Of a stretch of 64,000 bases of DNA, positions 17,692 to 25,973 are shown one piece after another. The stretch lies in NCBI GenBank assembly GCA_022844275.1, contig JALHMB010000002.1:844580-908579 (forward strand), written 5' to 3'. A program made the translations under genes and the position numbers. Numbering within the stretch: position 1 is the first letter of the stretch; every line of letters starts with the position of its first letter. The notes under the pieces are model-generated. The model did no database searches. It was not told the origin of the DNA and worked only from the letters and a program-made list of their open reading frames with translations. The DNA is from Hyphomicrobiaceae bacterium (GTDB lineage: Bacteria; Pseudomonadota; Alphaproteobacteria; Rhizobiales; Hyphomicrobiaceae).

Positions 17692-18975
17692 ATGCCCGCG
17701 AATGCTTCGCCCGACCGCCATCACGTCGTCGTGGTGGGCGCTGGATTTGGCGGACTGGAGACCGTGCATCATTTGGCCGGCGCGCCTGTTCGCATCACTA
17801 TCATCGACCGACGTAACCATCATCTCTTCCAGCCGCTGCTGTACCAGGTCGCAACTGCATCGCTGGCGACTTCCGAGATCGCTTGGCCCATCCGTCACCT
17901 GCTGCGCAAGCGGCCTGAGGTGACGACGCTGCTCGCGTCGGTCGAAGGGATCGACAAGGAGAAGCGCCGCGTCGTGCTCGATGACGGATCGACAATCACC
18001 TACGACACGCTGGTGCTGGCGACGGGCGCCCGCCATGCCTACTTCGGCCACGATGATTGGGAGCCGTTCGCGCCGGGTCTCAAGACTCTCGAGGATGCCA
18101 CCACCATCCGGCGCCGCATTCTGGTCGCCTTCGAGAAGGCGGAGCGAGAGACGGATCCGCAGCGGCGATCGGCGCTGCTCACTTTCGTCATCATCGGCGC
18201 TGGCCCGACAGGCGTCGAGATGGCCGGCACAATCGCGGAGCTGGCGCGCGTGACGCTGCCGCGGGATTTCCGTCACATCGACACGCGGCAGGCCCGCGTC
18301 GTGCTCATCGAGGCTGGGCCGCGCGTGCTCGCCGGTTTCACAGAGGATCTGTCTGCTTACGCCCAGCGATCTCTGGAAAGCCTCGGTGTCGAGGTCGAGC
18401 TTGGCCATCCAGTATCGGCGTGCACGGCCGACGGTGTCGTCTACGGCACGAAGCAGCTCGCCGCATCGACCATCATCTGGGCCGCCGGCGTCCAGGCCTC
18501 ATCAGCCGGGGAATGGCTCCATGCCCCAGTGGATCGTGCCGGCCGTGTGATCGTCGAGCCGGACCTCGCCGCGCCTGAGCACCCAGAGATTTTCGTCATC
18601 GGCGATACTGCGGCCGTCATGGCACCAGATGGATCGCCAGTACCCGGCATCGCGCCAGCCGCCAAGCAGCAAGGCAAGCACGTGGCAGCCACGATCAAGG
18701 CGCGACTGCGCGGCGAGATTACGCAGGCACCTTTCCGCTACAAGCACGCGGGAAGCTTAGCAACGATCGGCAAGCGACTGGCAGTCATCGACTTCGGTCG
18801 CATCAAGCTGCGCGGCACGCTGGCGTGGTGGATGTGGGGATTGGCGCACATCTACTTCCTGATTGGCGTGCGCAACCGTCTCAGCGTTGCCATCAACTGG
18901 CTGTGGATTCACACACGCGATCAGCGCAGCTCCCGGTTGATCACGCAAGGCAGCGCCAATATCGACAGGAGGTGA
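17692..18975 (+). CDS. ndh: Type II NADH:quinone oxidoreductase (NDH-2)
   Basis: This 427-aa flavoprotein has an N-terminal FAD-binding motif VVGAGFGGLETV, a second dinucleotide motif IIGAGPTGVEMAG near 165-177, the FAD-contact motif FVIGDTAAV, and the quinone-site segment IAPAAKQQGKHVA. The C-terminus carries a hydrophobic membrane-association stretch (WWMWGLAHIYFLIGV). NDH-2 oxidises NADH and reduces quinone without pumping protons. It is monocistronic in this window. Confidence 0.88.
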   Translation: MPANASPDRHHVVVVGAGFGGLETVHHLAGAPVRITIIDRRNHHLFQPLLYQVATASLATSEIAWPIRHLLRKRPEVTTLLASVEGIDKEKRRVVLDDGSTITYDTLVLATGARHAYFGHDDWEPFAPGLKTLEDATTIRRRILVAFEKAERETDPQRRSALLTFVIIGAGPTGVEMAGTIAELARVTLPRDFRHIDTRQARVVLIEAGPRVLAGFTEDLSAYAQRSLESLGVEVELGHPVSACTADGVVYGTKQLAASTIIWAAGVQASSAGEWLHAPVDRAGRVIVEPDLAAPEHPEIFVIGDTAAVMAPDGSPVPGIAPAAKQQGKHVAATIKARLRGEITQAPFRYKHAGSLATIGKRLAVIDFGRIKLRGTLAWWMWGLAHIYFLIGVRNRLSVAINWLWIHTRDQRSSRLITQGSANIDRR

Positions 18976-19298
18976 CAATCCCCTGAAGTTTGCAGCGTCG
19001 TCTGAAGCCGGCTCTGTGGCGAGACCGAATTCATACATCACAATGAAATCTTAATCAGCGTCTCAGACTGCGTGGAATTGGAATAGGCGCTTCGCTCGCG
19101 GGTTAATGTTAGGCCTCAAGATGGTGCGGTGCATGGTGCTGCAGATTCGCCACCTTCGAACTTAAACTGTTGATGTGCTAACCATCGACGAGCTACGCAC
19201 TTGATTGCCGCACTCGATCTCTGCACACTGATGACTTAAGTGACCCGCCATCGTGAGGGTAGTGCTAAGCCCTCTCTCATCAACGGGGGAACAGCGCC
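18976..19298. other. Intergenic, nothing recognised
   Basis: About 320 nt between the NDH-2 gene and the L,D-transpeptidase gene. I found no open frame with a ribosome-binding site, no clear hairpin with a T-tract and no repeat. It presumably holds the promoter of the next gene. Confidence 0.4.
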
Positions 19299-19862
19299 GT
19301 GCACAAGCTCCGGACTCTATCCATACTTGCCTGCGCGTTGCCTGCTCTACTGGCCGCACCCGCTGCCGCCAATGCGCAGGGCTTCTTCTCCTTCTTGTGG
19401 GAGGGCGGCTCGCGCGAGGTCGTCTCGTTCAGTCCCCGACATGCGCCAGGCCAGATCATCGTCAGTTTTGGCGATCGCCGCCTGTATTGGATCCAGCGTC
19501 CTGGCGTAGCGGTCAGCTACCCCATCGCCGTGCCACGTGAGAAAAGTCGCTGGCAGGGCACGACCGTGGTCTCCGACAAGCGGGTAAATCCTGGCTGGAC
19601 GCCCACATCGGAAATGCGGCGCGAGAACCCGCGCTTGCCGGTGCACGTACCGGGCGGACATCCGATGAACCCACTCGGCGTTCGCGCGCTCTATCTCGGC
19701 TCGACGATGTATCGAATCCACGGCACGGATGCGCCTTGGACCATCGGTACGGCGGCCTCGAAAGGCTGCATCCGCATGTACAATAGGGATGTGCTGGACC
19801 TCTACCCGCGTGTCCCCGTCGGCACCCGAGTGACAGTGACCTGGCAGCGGTTCCGAAGCTGA
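19299..19862 (+). CDS. L,D-transpeptidase (YkuD domain)
   Basis: The GTG start at 19299 follows GGGGGA with 8 nt spacing and gives a signal peptide (LACALPALLAAPAAANAQG). The 187-aa protein has a YkuD catalytic domain with the HGTDAPWTIG segment followed by SKGCIRMYNRDV, containing the nucleophilic cysteine and the conserved arginine. Such enzymes form 3-3 cross-links in peptidoglycan or attach proteins to it, in the periplasm. The gene stands alone. Confidence 0.9.
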   Translation: MHKLRTLSILACALPALLAAPAAANAQGFFSFLWEGGSREVVSFSPRHAPGQIIVSFGDRRLYWIQRPGVAVSYPIAVPREKSRWQGTTVVSDKRVNPGWTPTSEMRRENPRLPVHVPGGHPMNPLGVRALYLGSTMYRIHGTDAPWTIGTAASKGCIRMYNRDVLDLYPRVPVGTRVTVTWQRFRS

Positions 19863-20167
19863 TCATCACCGCAATTTCAAGTTCACTAACGTAGCGTTGC
19901 CTAGCTCCATCGCGCCGCGCTTCATCGCGCGGGCGATGGCAACGGTGCATCGTGTGCCCGAAGTGCTTTTCGTCCAGTCGAGTTGTGGGACATACGAGGC
20001 ATTTGCGCAGGCGGGCGCTGGCCAGGCCATCCACCTGCTTTGATCCTCCAAAGCATACTTCTCGCGGCAAGACGCCGTCGAGCGCCTCAGGGTTTCTGCG
20101 GATGTTCGGCCACAGGAAACCAACGCATCATCTCACTTCTCACGTCGAGACAGTGGAAGGATGCGCG
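19863..20167. other. Intergenic, no gene recognised
   Basis: About 300 nt ahead of the LuxR-type gene. The LuxR frame is open through most of it, but those 72 codons lack family character and an internal ATG with a good ribosome-binding site follows. I did not find a clear palindromic lux-type box. Confidence 0.35.
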
Positions 20168-20983
20168 ATGCCCTCATCGCTCCCGAACGGCCTGCGCAAG
20201 CGCACCAAGGACAGCCCAGGCCGCAATGAGAACTCCAGCGATCTGCCCATGAACCTGCTCGAGCTCTCCCATAGTTTGGCCACGTCGAACACGCCGCAGG
20301 ACGTCCTCGAAACCCTGCATCACGCCGCAAGCACTTCTTGTTCCGTACTGAGTGTCCTGGGAGCTGCACGGCTCCCCCTCAAATCCAACGACTGGGGTGC
20401 AATGCGTCTCGGCCAATCCGTTTTTCTACACCCGGACGTCCCTGACGGCTGGTGGGATGAGTACACGGCCTTGGCCCCTACACGGTTCACGCCTGCGATG
20501 TTTCTGGCGCGTAGCAGCCTGTCTACTTACACCTGGATCGAAACCCGACGCCTACTTCAGCCCATCGGTGTCGATCGCTGGGGCTATGAATTGGCGCTCA
20601 AGTATGGAATGCGCGACGGCTTCATCTGTCCTGTAGGGGGGCGCTGGATGATTGCCTACTGGTCCAGGAAGGATCTCTGCAATCTGCTGACGCCGACATC
20701 GCGCATCCTACTGCAATCCGCCAGCAGTCTTGCAGCGCAGCGCTTGGAGTATCTGACCCCCCCTGACCCCAGGCGTGTGGGCTCGCGCTCACGCCTCACA
20801 GCCCGTGAGCTCGCAGTGCTGCGCCTCGTCTCAGACGGCCGGCAGTCGAGCGAGATTGCCAAAGCGCTCGGGCTTGGCGAGGAGACCGTGCGCAGTCACC
20901 TCAAGAAGGCGCAAGTAAAGCTTGGCGCTCGTAATCGTGCTCAGGCCGCCTGCGAAGCCCTGCGCCAGAACTTGATACCTTGA
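20168..20983 (+). CDS. LuxR-family transcriptional regulator with autoinducer-binding-like domain
   Basis: GGAAGG lies 7 nt before ATG 20168, giving a 271-aa protein. Residues about 30-180 resemble an autoinducer-binding domain: the conserved tryptophan (STYTW) and glycine (YGMRDGF) positions can be matched, but the usual Asp-Pro pair reads Thr-Pro in TRFTPAMF. The C-terminal LuxR helix-turn-helix (LTARELAVLRLVSDGRQS to KLGARNRAQA) is intact. There is no luxI synthase nearby, so it is a LuxR solo. The altered ligand residue argues against a standard acyl-homoserine lactone (inference). Confidence 0.83.
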   Translation: MPSSLPNGLRKRTKDSPGRNENSSDLPMNLLELSHSLATSNTPQDVLETLHHAASTSCSVLSVLGAARLPLKSNDWGAMRLGQSVFLHPDVPDGWWDEYTALAPTRFTPAMFLARSSLSTYTWIETRRLLQPIGVDRWGYELALKYGMRDGFICPVGGRWMIAYWSRKDLCNLLTPTSRILLQSASSLAAQRLEYLTPPDPRRVGSRSRLTARELAVLRLVSDGRQSSEIAKALGLGEETVRSHLKKAQVKLGARNRAQAACEALRQNLIP

Positions 20984-21444
20984 GCCGAGCCAAGCACACC
21001 GCCAATGCGGGTCTAAAGTTGGTCTCGGCTTTGAAACTCGTAACAAGCCCCACGGTGTCGAGGACCACCGGCAAGATCGCGAAAGCAAGCATGAAGATGC
21101 TGAACGGTTCCATGAACCCTCACAATGCGCGATATGAACGGCTATTGCCTTGTCATAGATCGAGAGGTCGCGCACAGGCCAACCCCCTGCTCCGCCCGGC
21201 GCGACCTCATCGGAAAGGATCGTGCCCTGACAGCGGGAGCCGGGCAGCCCAAACGTGACCGGATCGTGCCCTGACGGAAGTAGCCGGGCAGTCCAATCTG
21301 ATAGCCGTGGCAGCGCTGCACAGGAGCAATGCTTAGAGCCACGACGCGGCATATGGCACGCGACGGGTGTGGTTAGTATCCTCCCTTCGGGGGAGAATTG
21401 TGGCCGTATCGCGCGCCGATCGAACTCGCAGAGAGACTTTCTGC
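20984..21444. other. Intergenic with short tandem repeat
   Basis: About 460 nt without a convincing gene. A minus-strand frame starting at 21113 opens with a hydrophobic stretch (MEPFSIFMLAFAILPVVLD) but then runs into the LuxR gene and looks like chance or a remnant. A two-copy tandem repeat at 21217-21304 is listed separately. Confidence 0.4.
21217..21304. repeat. Two-copy tandem repeat, period 44 bp
   Basis: Two adjacent imperfect 44-bp units, each opening GGATCGTGCCCTGAC and containing AGCCGGGCAG then CCAA. The second begins at 21261. They lie in the intergenic space between the LuxR gene and the convergent membrane-protein gene. Confidence 0.6.
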
Positions 21445-22077
21445 TCAAAAAACATTACCGACGAGCAACACGCCCGTTGTCACCAGTGCCGCCACCCAGA
21501 GCAGGTCGAAGTTCAACCAGGCACTGCGAAGGACCGCGACGCCGAGCCATTCATGCACGACGACGGCGATGGCGGCCGTTGTCGTCATCATTGCCAGCGT
21601 GTGAATGCCCACTCCGGTAAATGCTGATGTCAGTGGCGAAGCAAACCCCGCGCCTGCTGTCCCGCTATCGAGACATGTGCCCATGAGCACCGGCCACAGC
21701 ATCAGACCGGCACCATGCGCTGCGGCCATCAGGAAAGACCAAGCCGCAAGACCCCAAAGCCCGACCTGCATTCCGAAGCGCACGCGATGACGGTGCCGGA
21801 AGTGCCAGTGATAGGCCGCCCATGCCAGCAGAGCTGCGCCGGCACCAACACGTACGAGATTGTGCGGGATGAAAGCGCCGGCTAGCACGAGCAAGCCCGC
21901 AACGGTTGCGACCGAGGTGGCATGTCCAAGCGCGATCGGTACCAGCGATACCATCACCACGGTCCGGCTCTGCCGGTGTAGGCCCAGCGCCACGGCGAAC
22001 AGCCAGCCCATCGCAGGGTTCAGGCCATGGAAGGCACCGAGCCCCGCGAATGTTAGCCACGACCACGTGTCCGTCAT
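21445..22077 (-). CDS. Histidine-rich polytopic membrane protein of unknown function
   Basis: This 210-aa protein has about six predicted membrane helices. Histidines fall at helix ends in conserved-looking motifs: FHGLNPAMGW, ALGHATS, FRHRHRVRF, AAHGAGLMLW and GIHTLAMM, a pattern reminiscent of metal-transport membrane proteins. ATG 22077 was chosen because the frame further upstream overlaps the SBP56 gene, whose stop is 7 nt away on the same strand. The pair is therefore an operon. A role in metal (perhaps copper) handling for the SBP56-type enzyme is inference; I do not recognise a named family. Confidence 0.75.
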   Translation of the reverse strand: MTDTWSWLTFAGLGAFHGLNPAMGWLFAVALGLHRQSRTVVMVSLVPIALGHATSVATVAGLLVLAGAFIPHNLVRVGAGAALLAWAAYHWHFRHRHRVRFGMQVGLWGLAAWSFLMAAAHGAGLMLWPVLMGTCLDSGTAGAGFASPLTSAFTGVGIHTLAMMTTTAAIAVVVHEWLGVAVLRSAWLNFDLLWVAALVTTGVLLVGNVF

Positions 22078-22084
22078 GACAGGC

Positions 22085-23479
22085 CTACGGATAGCAGTAC
22101 GAATCCGACGAGCAGTCGCCGCCTTCGAGCCGCACTTGGTGTGGACGATGCGGTGCCGGCCATTCGACGAAGAACTTCGGATCAAAGGCGATGCCGCCGT
22201 TCGCATCGGCGTCGAGCTTCACCATCCAACCTTCTATGCCATCCGGATAGAACTGCGGGTCGATGGCGCCGTAGAGCGAGTTCGTGAAATAGACGCGGCG
22301 ACCATCGCGACTGATCTCCACCATCTGCGGACCGCCACTCAGCTTGCCGTTCTTCGCGCCGGGATGCGTCGCTCTGGAGACGATCCCGCCAATGCGCACC
22401 TTGCCCGTGAGCTTTGGATTGAACGGGTCGGAGACATCGTACTGGTGCAGATCTCCGGTGCCCCAGCAGGCGACATAGAGGAACTTGTCATCCATGGAGA
22501 GGTCGATGTCGGTGACAAGTGGCGGTACCGCCTTGAAACCTTTGAGCAGCGGCGGCAGATCGTCCCCGCTCGCCGGTTCAGCCGGGATCTCGATCACTTT
22601 CTTCACAGCCCACTTGTCGCCGTCCTTGTACCAGGTCCAGATCGACGACGAGAGGTTCTCGAGGCTGATAACGCAATTGACGAAGCCGTAGGCCTTTGTC
22701 GGATCGTGCGCAGGACGCAGCTCGAACACGAGCTGGTACTTGTCGCCGAAGTCAATGGTCTGCAGGTGCTTGCGCTTGTGCAAGTCCCAGAAATGCAGGC
22801 GGCGCCCGTACTTCGCACCGAGCAGCACTTCAGGGATGAGACCATTCTCGAAAGTGTCCGGCGTGCCCCACTCGCTGGTGACGAGCGTGTCGTGGCCGAG
22901 ATGCCACCAGGCATCGTAAGCGAAGTGCTGTGGGCCGCGATCCATCTCCCACTGTCCGCGCACGTCGAACGTCTCGTGGTCCATAAGGAAGATACCGCCG
23001 GGGCCTTTGCCCTCGCGATTACCGAGCGCCGCGACGTAGATGCCCTCAGGCCCGCAATGGACCGTATGGGGCCGCGAGTAGCCGGCCTTGTCGGCCACCT
23101 CCTCGGGTTCGACGACTTTGACGATCTTCGGGTTTCTCGGATCGGGCTTCGTGTCGAGGATATGAATGCGCGACGATCTGAGGCCCGGCACAACGAGGTA
23201 GCGCCGCTCGACATGAGCATGCGGCGCGTTGGGGCAGAGACACGACGAGCAGGCGTTCCAGCCGAAGTGATGCAGTTCGTCGCCGACGTTCGGCATCGCT
23301 GTTGAACCGATGATCTGCGAGTAGTTTGTCGAATTAGGATCGACGTCGACGACCGCCAGCGCATCCGGTGTCTTGCGATCAGGATCGAAGGCCGCGACAT
23401 AGGCCAGTGTCTCTGGCGCAGCCTTCATGGCCATGCGAGGCGAGGGATAGAAACTTGGATCGGGTTTCCAGGTCGGCAT
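22085..23479 (-). CDS. mtoX: SBP56-family selenium-binding protein / methanethiol oxidase
   Basis: The 464-aa protein matches the 56-kDa selenium-binding protein family along its full length, including HHFGWNACSSC (Cys77, Cys80), SRPHTVHCGPEG, and C-terminal WPAPHRPHQVRLEGGDCSSD. Some bacterial members (MtoX) are copper-dependent periplasmic methanethiol oxidases giving formaldehyde, sulfide and peroxide. ATG 23479 has AAGGAGAG upstream; an in-frame start at 23554 would add 25 arginine-rich residues. I see no clear signal peptide from this start, so the compartment is unsettled. The usual SCO1 and MauG partners are absent; a histidine-rich membrane protein follows instead. Confidence 0.88.
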   Translation of the reverse strand: MPTWKPDPSFYPSPRMAMKAAPETLAYVAAFDPDRKTPDALAVVDVDPNSTNYSQIIGSTAMPNVGDELHHFGWNACSSCLCPNAPHAHVERRYLVVPGLRSSRIHILDTKPDPRNPKIVKVVEPEEVADKAGYSRPHTVHCGPEGIYVAALGNREGKGPGGIFLMDHETFDVRGQWEMDRGPQHFAYDAWWHLGHDTLVTSEWGTPDTFENGLIPEVLLGAKYGRRLHFWDLHKRKHLQTIDFGDKYQLVFELRPAHDPTKAYGFVNCVISLENLSSSIWTWYKDGDKWAVKKVIEIPAEPASGDDLPPLLKGFKAVPPLVTDIDLSMDDKFLYVACWGTGDLHQYDVSDPFNPKLTGKVRIGGIVSRATHPGAKNGKLSGGPQMVEISRDGRRVYFTNSLYGAIDPQFYPDGIEGWMVKLDADANGGIAFDPKFFVEWPAPHRPHQVRLEGGDCSSDSYCYP

Positions 23480-24049
23480 CTGATGCTCTCCTTTCGGCTT
23501 CCTCTTCCATGACGAACGCGTTGGCGGATCAAGCCGCCGGCACGCGTCGTCCAAAGGGCCACTCGCTCATCGATCCGGTCTGCGTTCTTGCCTGCACAGG
23601 CTCCTTGTGCACGCCGGATATGGCGCGCGATCTCGGCGGCAACTTCTTCTGCACGCGTCAGCGCCGATGCGTATGCGCCAAGCCTCACGAGGACCGGGGC
23701 GTCTTGAGCGGCCTAAGCCGCGAGCGGTGTGTCCTCGTCGATGAGGCGCGGAAATCGAGCGGCGCCTTCGTGGTCCACCGAATGAGCGTCGACTGTAGCG
23801 CAGGCCGCGGGCTCGCGAAAGCGCCGGTTCTGCGAGAACGCCGGTCATCATAGGTTCACGGCACTCGGTCGGATCAGGCTGGTTCCTATATGAAATTCCT
23901 ATACGAGTGCCTGCGCCCTCATCTCGATTTCATATGCCGCTCTGGCCAAATTCTGCATCGGGCCGAGCCCTGAGGGCTCATGCCCGAAACCCGGGATTGT
24001 TGTTGCGGTCGAACCGCACGCAGTCCTTCGCAGATCGCAAGGAGCCTTC
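23480..24049. other. Intergenic between SBP56 and kdp, no gene accepted
   Basis: About 570 nt between divergent transcripts. Frames on both strands (minus around 23425-23688 and 23567-23851; plus up to 23853) have partly coding-like composition but no ribosome-binding site and no recognisable family, and they contradict one another. The kdp promoter should lie toward the right end. Confidence 0.4.
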
Positions 24050-24133
24050 ATGCTTGACGTGATCCTTCTGGTCGGAGGCCTCGGCTTCTTCGCCATCGCC
24101 ATGGCTTACGCCTTTGGCTGCGAGCGTCTCTAA
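24050..24133 (+). CDS. 27-aa membrane micro-protein at the head of the kdp operon
   Basis: An ATG frame of 27 codons with AAGGAG just upstream encodes a single-helix hydrophobic peptide (MLDVILLVGGLGFFAIAMAY then AFGCERL). It sits 10 nt before kdpF and reads in the same direction, with its own ribosome-binding site. Micro-proteins of this kind precede kdpF in some alphaproteobacteria, as far as I recall; a role as an accessory Kdp subunit is inference. Confidence 0.75.
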   Translation: MLDVILLVGGLGFFAIAMAYAFGCERL

Positions 24134-24143
24134 GGAGAACCCC

Positions 24144-24233
24144 ATGCTCGTCGAATATGTCCTCGGCGGCGCCGTCACGGCGGCGCTCCTGATCTACCTC
24201 GCCTATGCCCTGCTGCGTCCCGAGCGGTTCTGA
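24144..24233 (+). CDS. kdpF: K+-transporting ATPase subunit KdpF
   Basis: A 29-aa single-span protein with AAGGAGA upstream, ending LLRPERF, the hallmark end of KdpF, which stabilises the KdpABC complex in the membrane. It is followed 14 nt later by kdpA. Confidence 0.9.
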   Translation: MLVEYVLGGAVTAALLIYLAYALLRPERF

Positions 24234-24247
24234 GGGAGTGCGACGCC

Positions 24248-25951
24248 ATGACTCTCATTGGTTGGATGCAGATCCTCGTCTTCTGCACGCTCGTGGTTGC
24301 GCTCGCGAAGCCACTGGGTGGTTACATTACCCGCGTCTTCAACGGCGAACGCAACTTCCTCTCACCCATCCTGCTCCCTCTCGAAAGAGGCCTGTACGGG
24401 CTCGCAGGTATCGACGCCAAACGCGAGCAGCACTGGCTCACTTATACGATCGCCATGCTGCTCTTCAACGCGATCGGCTTCGTCAGCCTTTATGCACTTT
24501 TGCGCTTTCAGGCGAACTTGCCGCTCAATCCTGCGGAGCAGGTGGCCGTCGCTCCGGATCTTGCTTTCAATACCGCCGTCAGCTTCGTCACGAACACCAA
24601 CTGGCAGAACTACGGCGGCGAGACCACGATGTCCTACCTGACGCAGATGGTAGGGCTGACCGTTCAGAACTTCGTCTCGGCCGCGACCGGCATCGTGCTG
24701 GCCGTCGCGCTCATCCGCGGCTTTGCGCGGGCGTCGGCAGCAACGGTCGGCAACTTCTGGGCCGACATGACGCGCTGCACGCTCTATATCCTGCTGCCAA
24801 TCTGCATCATCTTCACGCTTTTCCTAGTGTGGCAGGGAGTTCCACAGACACTCGGCGCATATGTCGATGCGACCACGCTCGAGGGCGCCAAGCAGAGCAT
24901 AGCGGTCGGACCTGCAGCCTCGCAGATCGCCATCAAGATACTCGGCACCAACGGCGGCGGCTTCTTCAATGCCAACGCGGCGCATCCATTCGAGAACCCG
25001 ACCTCGCTCTCGAACTTCGTGCAGATGCTGTCCATCTTCGCCATCGGCGCCGCACTGACCAACGCTTTCGGCCGCATGGTCGGAAACGAGCGCCAGGGCT
25101 GGGCCATCCTCGCTGCCATGGGCGTGCTGTTCGTCGCTGGCGTCACGGCGGCTTACTGGGCCGAAGCAAGCGGCAATGACGCCTTCACGGCACTGGGTCT
25201 TACCGGCGGCAACATGGAAGGCAAGGAAGTGCGCTTCGGCATCGTGGCATCCGCCCTGTTTGCTGTGGTCACGACCGCAGCCTCATGCGGTGCCGTCAAC
25301 GCCATGCACGACAGCTTCACGGCGCTCGGTGGCATGATCCCACTCATCAACATGCAGCTCGGCGAGATCATCGTCGGCGGCGTCGGCGCCGGTCTCTACG
25401 GCATGCTCCTGTTCGTGGTGATTGCCATCTTCGTGGCCGGTCTGATGGTCGGGCGCACGCCGGAGTACGTCGGCAAGAAGATCGAGGCCAAGGAAATGAA
25501 GATGGCCATGCTGGCCATACTGGTCCTCCCGCTCATGTATCTCGGCTGGACGGCAGCCGCTGTCGTGATCCCGTCGGCCGTGGCATCGATGGCGAACGCC
25601 GGCCCGCACGGTTTCTCCGAAGTGCTCTACGCATACACATCGCAGACGGCCAACAACGGCTCGGCTTTCGGCGGCCTGACCGGCAATACCCTTTGGTACA
25701 ACACGACCGGCGCCATCGCCATGCTGGTCGGGCGCTTTCTGATGATCGTACCCGCCATGGCAATTGCCGGTTCGCTGGCCGCGAAGAAGACCGTGCCGGC
25801 TTCGTCTGGCACCTTCCCCACTACCGGCGGACTGTTCGTCGGCCTCCTTGTCGGCGTCATCCTGATCGTCGGCGGTCTCACCTTCTTCCCCGCACTTGCC
25901 CTTGGCCCCATCGTCGAGCACCTCGCGATGCGCGCCGGGACGGTGTTCTAG
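24248..25951 (+). CDS. kdpA: K+-transporting ATPase subunit KdpA
   Basis: KdpA is the K+ channel-like subunit of the KdpFABC pump. The 567-aa polytopic protein shows the selectivity-filter-like loops [30 protein letters not shown] and [15 protein letters not shown], and the late [13 protein letters not shown] motif. GAGGGAG precedes ATG 24248. Length matches the family. Confidence 0.96.
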   Translation: MTLIGWMQILVFCTLVVALAKPLGGYITRVFNGERNFLSPILLPLERGLYGLAGIDAKREQHWLTYTIAMLLFNAIGFVSLYALLRFQANLPLNPAEQVAVAPDLAFNTAVSFVTNTNWQNYGGETTMSYLTQMVGLTVQNFVSAATGIVLAVALIRGFARASAATVGNFWADMTRCTLYILLPICIIFTLFLVWQGVPQTLGAYVDATTLEGAKQSIAVGPAASQIAIKILGTNGGGFFNANAAHPFENPTSLSNFVQMLSIFAIGAALTNAFGRMVGNERQGWAILAAMGVLFVAGVTAAYWAEASGNDAFTALGLTGGNMEGKEVRFGIVASALFAVVTTAASCGAVNAMHDSFTALGGMIPLINMQLGEIIVGGVGAGLYGMLLFVVIAIFVAGLMVGRTPEYVGKKIEAKEMKMAMLAILVLPLMYLGWTAAAVVIPSAVASMANAGPHGFSEVLYAYTSQTANNGSAFGGLTGNTLWYNTTGAIAMLVGRFLMIVPAMAIAGSLAAKKTVPASSGTFPTTGGLFVGLLVGVILIVGGLTFFPALALGPIVEHLAMRAGTVF

Positions 25952-25973
25952 GGAGTTCATTGGGAGTCATCAC

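Noticed and set aside
23368..23853. Cysteine-containing plus-strand frame between SBP56 and kdp
   Set aside because: It begins inside the SBP56 gene, has no ribosome-binding site, and overlapping minus-strand frames are equally coding-like.
24205..25179. 324-codon plus-strand frame over kdpA
   Set aside because: Frame-shifted shadow of kdpA with arginine/histidine-rich composition and no ribosome-binding site.
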